This document shows positions 57,818 through 64,000 of a stretch of 64,000 nt of DNA, piece after piece; within the stretch, counting starts at the first letter, position 1, and the number at the start of each line of letters is the position of its first letter. The notes beneath the pieces are model-generated. The model saw only the letters and a list, made by a program, of their open reading frames with translations. It searched no databases and was not told the DNA's origin. Position numbers and translations under genes: made by a program. Source of the DNA: Parietaria judaica (taxonomy: Eukaryota > Streptophyta > Magnoliopsida > Rosales > Urticaceae); the NCBI GenBank assembly GCA_954871525.1, contig OX940863.1, forward strand, positions 23,882,001-23,946,000, in the 5' to 3' direction.

Positions 57818-59865
57818 AACCAATTTATTAAATTCCTAAACAACCACTTTTATTTAAACATAAATTAATTCAAGAGTACATAATTTATCTCTTCCAATCA
57901 AAATTTAGTAATCGATCGTTGATAACATATTTTATTAAATGTAATTTTGTCGCAATAATTGAAAAAACATAAATTACAAAACATGATAATGTTAAAATCA
58001 CAGTTCTAAAATTTTTCATTAAGTTACAAAATGAAATTACATAAAAAAAAATCGAACAAAAAACCCAATTTAACCAATTTCCAAAAAAATATGTACTTTT
58101 GCCGCAATAAGGTCACAATCCGGGAAAACGTCAAATTACAAAACTAAGTATGTCAAACTCGGTGTTTACTAATTATATATAATGTTACAAAAATAAACTA
58201 CATCAAAAAATGTAAAAATATATCTCAAATTCACCAGTTTCTGGAAAATATGTACTTTTGCCGCTATTCTAAAAACAATTCGGATTTACCCTAAATTATA
58301 ACCCCAATATGGAAAAAAGTTAACAAAAAGCACACAACCCATCTTAATTCATCTATATTCCATCATTAAAAAAAAATCTCAACAACGACATTTGTTTCAA
58401 AACAACTAATTTACAATTAAACTAATTACACGAAACTCAAAGTTTAACTTTCATTCAACGTAATATAGCTTTCTAAGTAACGACTTCAAAAGAATTGTAA
58501 TTATGTATATACAACATCTAAATTTCAAAGCACTTAAGATCTACTTAAAAATATAGATATGTGACTTGCTTTTCAAATGAAAAAATCGAACGACAACTAA
58601 AAGTGGAAAATAACATACCGAGAAAAACGTTTCCGCGATTAATAAAAAAGAATATTATAATAGATGTAGAAAAAAAAATCTTACTATTCCAGCACATTAC
58701 TCTTACCTTATAATGATTTATATCGTAAAATGATATAATTTAAATAGGATATTTGCAATCCGTCGCGGCCTATTTAAGACTTGCCGCGGCTAATATTTCA
58801 ACGACACTAAAAAGTGTCGTGTGAACCCTTATCCGCTGCGGCTAATAACAAATTAGCCGCGGCGTATGTCACAATTTTTTTTTTCCAGAGGCTACGGGTT
58901 AAAGGGTTTAGGAGTCTGCCGCGGCATATATATATTAGTAGCGGCGAATATTTGATCCAACGACACTTATTCGCGTCGTTGAAAATATAGCCTCGGCGGA
59001 TTAATAAGTAGCCGCAGCATGTTGAAAAGTTGTTTTGTTTTCAATATTTTACGCATTGAAAAATTGCATAATAAATTATATTATGAAATAAATAAATAAA
59101 TTCATAAAATTGCATTATTAAACAAGTAGAATGAAATATAAAATTATTATTATTACTGAAATATTAATATTTCATTCAATTTCTGTTGCCGGGATATCTA
59201 GACGTCGCAACATAGAAACATCATCATCATCAAAGTTCTCGACCTCTTCAATGCTCAGTAGCTTCTTCAAGAATGGTGCGATGGTGGTGATGTCTACGGC
59301 TTCTTCGTTGGAATATTCTTCTACGTTTTTTGTCTTCACATGCACGACGAGAGATAATTATGGATCAATCGAGTCCGAGACATAAAACACTTGAGTTGCT
59401 TGGAGTTACTTGAGAGAGAGATTTAGGGTTCGTGCGAAATGACAGTTTGCGGCTCGTGTTTGGGTTATAACACGACTCTCGCCGCGGCTAGTTTATGTTT
59501 GCCGCGGCGAGTCATTCCAACGACACTAATAAGTGTCGTTGGACATGAATGTCGTTTTCCATCCCGACGACACTAATATATGCGTAGTTGGAACACTACT
59601 AGCCGCGGCACATATTAGTTTACCGCGTTGAATTTTTGCTTCCTAAAACCCATCCGGACGACACTCATATATGCGTAGTTGGAACACTGTTCGCCACGGC
59701 GAATATATGCTTCCGACGACACATAAAAATTTGCGTAGTCGGAAGTCTATTTTTTTTTAATCCGACTACGCATAATAATTTCCATCGTCGAAACTTGACT
59801 TTCAACTACGCTTTTTGTCTTGCGTAGTGGAATCTCCGTGGTATAATCCCATATTTGTAGTAGTG

Positions 59866-60004
59866 TATATATTGCAAAACAAAATACAATTTGCAACATA
59901 AGTCCAATTTTTTTCTGAATTATTTTAAAACAGCCTCTACAAATATTCACGCTTGAGTGTCATGTATTTTGACACTAATCATCACCGCTCCTTACATCTT
60001 TTGA
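59866..60004. other. Short spacer
   Basis: AT-rich, no feature. Confidence 0.4.
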
Positions 60005-60476
60005 AGTGAGGGATTTCGCTTACCGGATTTTTCTTGGTTTCGCGGGCCAGTTCTAGTTTTCAGACCGGAACTTTTTTCTAAGAACCGGAATGAAACCGGG
60101 ACATGGCCGAAACCGAGCCTGTCTGGTTTGAGATACATTTTTTTAAAAATAATTACAGGTAAGATACATAAAAAACTGGCAACAGATCCAGATTTCTTTT
60201 TTTTTTCTCCTCAACCCGGACTTGATTCTTGGCAACAACAAAAAAAAAAGTCGGGTTTTTGGTCCGGACCTGCACCATAACCAAATAAGGCTAAAATAAA
60301 ACCCTTCTAGCTAAAATTATAATAAATGAATTTAAACTAAACCACACTGCAAATTGGGAATCATGCATGTTTTTTTCTTTCTTTCTCGAGCCAGTCCCAG
60401 TTACCGGATTTGATATAAAATCATGTTTCTGGACCAAAGCCGGACTTCAGTGCTAAAACTTCCACCCCTAACTTCA
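60005..60476. mobile_element. Possible non-autonomous DNA element with ACCGG-rich interior
   Basis: The ends TTTGAAGTGAGGG and CCCCTAACTTCAAA are imperfect inverted repeats resembling hAT-type AGGGGT ends. The interior has repeated ACCGGA/CCGGAC words like 53413-53560. No target duplication was confirmed. Confidence 0.35.
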
Positions 60477-60541
60477 AATGTTTGGAGTGTGCGAAATTGC
60501 GTGATTTGATCGACGAGAGAAACAGTGACAAATCTTATGGC

Positions 60542-62652
60542 AGACGAGAGCAGTGGAACGAATATCAACACGGGAGTGATTGCCGGGATCGCCGTCGGGT
60601 GTTTGTTGCTGGTTGGGCTCATTGGGGTGGCAGTGTATGCCGTGCGCCAGAAGAAACACGCCAAGAAGGCCATTGGGCTGAGCAGACCTTTTGGTAAGAA
60701 CAATAAATTCAATCATATTTAATGATAAAACGGGTTAATTGATTTATATTTAAATCTATCCCAATACGAGCTCAAAAAAAATCTATCCCAAGACCTACAA
60801 TAATCACGATGTGGCACATGCCACATAATAACGTGACCAAATTAATTGGATTACCATTGCAAGTACAAGTACACCAGTTTCCATAACTTGGGTATATTTG
60901 CCGTCAATATCCGAAATTGGCAAATTTATACTAATAGAACTACAAGTGTATAGAGTGACAGTTAATATATGTTATTTTTATTTTCTCGACTCTATGAATT
61001 TCAAATAACTATTCTATGAATATGGCATGGTTGGACCTTCTTTGCAGTTGACTTTTCGATTAATCATTCAATAAAAGGCTAAATCACTTAGCTTTATATT
61101 CGATTTGGGCCACGAAGGCCCAATAACCCGAATATTGCACTATCCAACCCAAATTGTGATAAAGTAGTTATCCAACTCATGGTAGGCCAAACCACAACCC
61201 TTTCGAGGTTCCACGAGCTGACTTAGTCTACTCGGGAACTTGTCCACTGTTGCACATTCAAATTCTCCATTATTGTCATAAAGCCAACCAGAGAATGTGG
61301 AGCGGAGGATCCGTGTTCACTTATTCTGAGAAATCCATTGTTGTTATTCTGAATATTCAAATTCTCTCTTTTCCCTCGAATGTACTCTGAAACTATCAAT
61401 AAGTTATAGAGGAAGTAGTCAACTACCGCATTGGGACGAACCTCTCTTAAAGTTCGGTATGTCAAATTATACATATATCCATGGACGGAATTAGCTTACC
61501 TCCCCACCCCAATCTCAGTTAACATATGTTATTTAACTTATAAAAAGATACATGAAAACCACTATCGAATTATATATACTATACATATGTGATATGTGTA
61601 TCACTATGTTTAGATATAATACACTATTGGATTGTTGTAATAATAGTAAAAAAAATTATTTGAATATCAATAAATAATGTATTCATAATTTCAAATTAAA
61701 CTCTCTAGCTACTGTTACATCTTATTATTATCATATTATCGAAACAGTTTTAAAGAATATATATTGAAGATATCGTATAGATCATATATGTATATCACTA
61801 TGGTATTATTATGCTATATATTCTAACAATTTTATGTGAGACAGTTAAATGAAACAGTTTTAAAGAATATATATTGAAGATATCGTATAGATCATATATG
61901 TATATCACTATGGTATTATTATGCTATATATTCTAACAATTTTATGTGAGACAGTTAATAAAAATATTAATATTAAGAGCGAGCTTACTATATAATTTAC
62001 GAGCAGTAATAAATTAATTTCTCTACTGACAACATAATCAATTATTATAATATAATTTGATTTATTCATAAAATGTCACCCCCGATTTAATTTCTGGGTC
62101 CTTCCCTGCATATATCTATATACATTTTTACGTCGGAGGATATCTATAAGACGCTAGAACAGGATTCATATGGCAAATACACAGGCATATTTAAATCAAT
62201 CAGGCTACCACAAATCTGGGACGGTTGAGGTGGAGATCCACGTCAACAAGAAATGCATTAACAATCATTTCCTAAATGTTAAAACAATGTATAGTTTTTA
62301 AACAAATAAAATTATAAAGAATAAGGATAAGTTATTATGCACTATCTTCTCTGTTCCAGCTTAGGCATCAGGTGGAATTGACAACGAAGGCCCTCCACAA
62401 CTCAAGGGAGCAAGTTGGTTTTAGTAAGATGAACTCCGAAAATGCACTAACAATTTCTCCGACAGCAACGAGATCAGATCTGGAGACTATGACAAGGTAA
62501 AAATCCCGTCTTCGGTAATCATTTTTGTGTGTCGAACTTCAATTTTCTGATCTTAACTAGTTTCACATTTGAAATTTCTATAGGTATATCGGGGAATGCT
62601 ATCGGAAGGGCAAGTAGTCGCCATTAAACGAGCTCGACAAGGATCGATGCAG
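60542..62652 (+). pseudogene. LRR receptor-like kinase (subfamily VIII-1 type) pseudogene fragment
   Basis: Three exon remnants. (1) 60542-60693: a transmembrane segment VIAGIAVGCLLLVGLIGVAV, then basic YAVRQKKHAKKAIGLSRPF, a donor at 60694. (2) 62365-62496: GPPQLKGASWF, two consecutive stops (TAG TAA) where SY is usual, then DELRKCTNNFSDSNEI and RSGDYDK, ending at a GT donor. (3) 62584-62652: VYRGMLSEGQVVAIKRARQG with the VAIK lysine. This order matches the membrane-to-kinase junction of At5g49760/HPCA1-like receptors. The glycine loop is ruined (usual GSGGYGKV reads RSGDYDKV) and everything after SMQ is missing, as is the whole ectodomain. The intron between pieces 1 and 2 is 1.7 kb. Clearly dead. 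Confidence 0.85.
61741..61957. repeat. 110-bp tandem duplication
   Basis: The block starting GAAACAGTTTTAAAGAATAT repeats at 61851 with no difference seen over ~106 bp, inside the intron of the receptor-kinase relic. Confidence 0.95.
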
Positions 62653-63210
62653 GCCATGTGGTTGTACACGTGGCGGTCAACGTGCCACATCACAGTTAAA
62701 TTGCATTGGCTATTTAGCTGTCTAAATGGTCACAAATTGGCTACTTTTGCCGCAAATACCCCTGAAATAAAATTGCAAAAATCGGATCTTGAATGTGACA
62801 TAATGTTCCATTACCTAACTAATGGTATGACCAAAATAGCAATGATTGTGATGATAAGTAATAAATTAATCTCAATTTGATCCAATAAATCATTGTGTCT
62901 CCCATACTTAACCGTTCAGCTGAATTTCGGTGCAAATGTGCAGCACAAGGCTGTGTTCCAACAGAAAGGAATCATCCAAATGCGCCATTGATGCGACACC
63001 AAAGATATATCAAAGTGGGAAAAATAAGAGCCAAGTGCACAAACAAATATATATGTATATATATAATTATGTATAATTTATGCACATATAGTATCGGAAC
63101 CGGTCACTTATATAGAAAGGGCCGGGAGTAAAGACTGGCATGGAGATTGAATGCACCGAAGTGTTCCGAACTTTAAAATTTTAGAAATAAAAAATCCAGG
63201 AGAAGCAAAT
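62653..63210. other. Spacer; nothing recognised
   Basis: AT-rich. One GGCTACTTTTGCCGC motif at 62740. Homology to the receptor kinase stops at 62652. Confidence 0.45.
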
Positions 63211-63641
63211 GACGGCGAAAATATCCAAAGTTTAGTCAAAGAATCCTTCGTGTACCCAAAGTCTAAAAGTGGTGGCAAAAGTACCCAAAGGCGTTGACCA
63301 CTCCATATCGTAACGAAGTTAACTTACCCGTTAACTCTGGCCACGTGAGCAAACGTGGGTTGCTGACATAACAATTTTTCGCCACGTGGACGAGCCCACA
63401 TCAACCTCGTTTACGAAAAAACAACGAATTAAACCCCTAATTGGGCTCGTCAACGTGGCAAAAAATTGCTATGTCAGCAACTCACGTTTGTCTACGTGGC
63501 CAGAGTTAACGAGTAAGTTAACTGCGTTACGAGAATGGAGTGGTCAACTCTCTAAATGTGACTTTAGGTACTGTTGCCACTACTTTTAAACTTTAGGTAC
63601 ACGAGAGGTTTTTTAACTAAACTTTGGGTATTTTCACCGTT
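63211..63641. mobile_element. Foldback MITE (~430 bp)
   Basis: Arms on both sides of an axis at ~63420 pair over nearly their whole length. Left GACGGCGAAAATATCCAAAG pairs with right CTTTGGGTATTTTCACCGTT. CGAGCCC (63391-63397) pairs with GGGCTCG (63443-63449), and GTTAACTCTGGCCACGTG-type text lies in both arms. It contains GTGGCAAAAGTACCC and its inverted GGTACTGTTGCCAC. No open reading frame of the element's own. Target duplication unclear. Confidence 0.8.
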
Positions 63642-64000
63642 ATTAACCCATTAAATAATATTATTGTTATGATAATAATAGAAAGAATTGGCCGAAAGAC
63701 CTTAATTGAGATGTCATTTCGTTCTCTACCCTCGTTATGTCTTGTATTTTCTTTTATATTTATTTTTCGCCCTAATAAATATAAATTGTGAGTTTTTATT
63801 TATTTTTTACCCAGTATTTTGCGAAATTACTAATTTGCCCTTTGGTAGTTGAGTTGTTTATTTTTATTACATTTTCTTTTAGTTTTTTTTTTCAAACATA
63901 TTCTCGCTTCTTCTCCGAGATTACTTCACTTCGACGCTTTCTATTTTCCAAGATCCTCTCTTCCGACTCCAAACGTTTTTCTCTTCTCCATCGTACTCCT
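63642..64000. other. AT-rich spacer, pyrimidine-rich at the window end
   Basis: The last ~110 bases (TTCTCGCTTCTTCTCC, CTTTCTATTTTCC, TTTTTCTCTTCTCC) look like a plant 5' leader, so a plus-strand gene may begin just beyond the window. No ATG-started frame is visible here. Confidence 0.3.

Larger units (their letters stand above)
56085..59865. mobile_element. CACTA-like (En/Spm) element remains with GCCGCGGC subterminal repeats
   Basis: The right end reads, on the minus strand, CACTACTACAAATATGGGAT and is followed outside by TAT. This is a typical CACTA terminus with a 3-bp target site. The inner 58760-59700 region holds many GCCGCGGC words and small hairpins such as CCAACGACACTAATAAGTGT followed by CGTTGG. 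The left 56085-56358 and 57336-57440 regions carry the same words. The matching left terminus was not found, so the element may be truncated or its left limit may be wrong. The interior is AT-rich without a transposase frame. The assignment is good for the right end only. Confidence 0.55.

Noticed and set aside
1..64000. tRNA, rRNA or small nuclear RNA genes
   Set aside because: No cloverleaf with A and B boxes or known RNA signature was seen by eye. A covariance-model scan would be the decisive test.

Overview
This is nuclear DNA from a flowering plant. Supporting signs are GT-AG introns, an ISY1 splicing-factor gene, F-box/LRR genes, DUF1985 genes of Mutator-like elements, a BAHD acyltransferase relic, a plant-type LRR receptor-kinase relic, and plant LTR, CACTA, hAT-like, LINE and foldback repeats. 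It is AT-rich and looks eudicot-like; the species cannot be named from the sequence. Nothing bacterial, no CRISPR array and no operon was seen. All gene models come from splice-site logic and comparison of repeated copies, not transcripts.

Layout. 1-2.9 kb: end of a hAT-like element, then AT-rich DNA. 3.0-4.2 kb: a minus-strand gene with a 30-bp coding minisatellite and tandemly duplicated phase-1 exons. 4.3-6.3 kb: mobile-element debris with TCGCGA arrays. 7.1-9.0 kb: a three-exon F-box/LRR gene. 9.6-11.5 kb: a hAT-like element with an exact 8-bp target duplication. 13.6-14.5 kb: intronless, GC-rich ISY1. 15.7-17.3 kb: LINE and copia-type relics. 18.0-22.7 kb: a young gypsy-type LTR element without visible gag-pol, filled with three tandem-repeat families. 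23.4 kb: an inverted F-box pseudogene.

25.2-49.5 kb is the centre of interest: four direct tandem copies of a ~5.1-kb unit. Each unit holds an F-box/LRR gene (minus strand) head-to-head with a decayed DUF1985 (Kaonashi/Ulp1-type MULE) gene (plus strand). F-box copies 3 and 4 look intact (553 aa), copy 2 has a 56-bp deletion and early stop, and copy 1 is split by a 4.0-kb LTR element with identical-looking LTRs. The duplication junction lies at the apex of a ~0.9-kb foldback palindrome, joined through a 3-base ATG microhomology.

50-64 kb: an LTR-like fragment, a small coiled-coil gene (52.6-53.1 kb), a BAHD acyltransferase pseudogene (53.6-54.7 kb), a CACTA-like element with a nested hAT-like insertion (56.1-59.9 kb), an LRR receptor-kinase pseudogene (60.5-62.7 kb) and a foldback MITE (63.2-63.6 kb).

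The probably functional genes are ISY1 (spliceosome), three F-box/LRR genes (ubiquitin-ligase substrate receptors by family) and two small coiled-coil genes of unknown role. The rest is mobile DNA or gene relics, typical of a fast-evolving F-box region.
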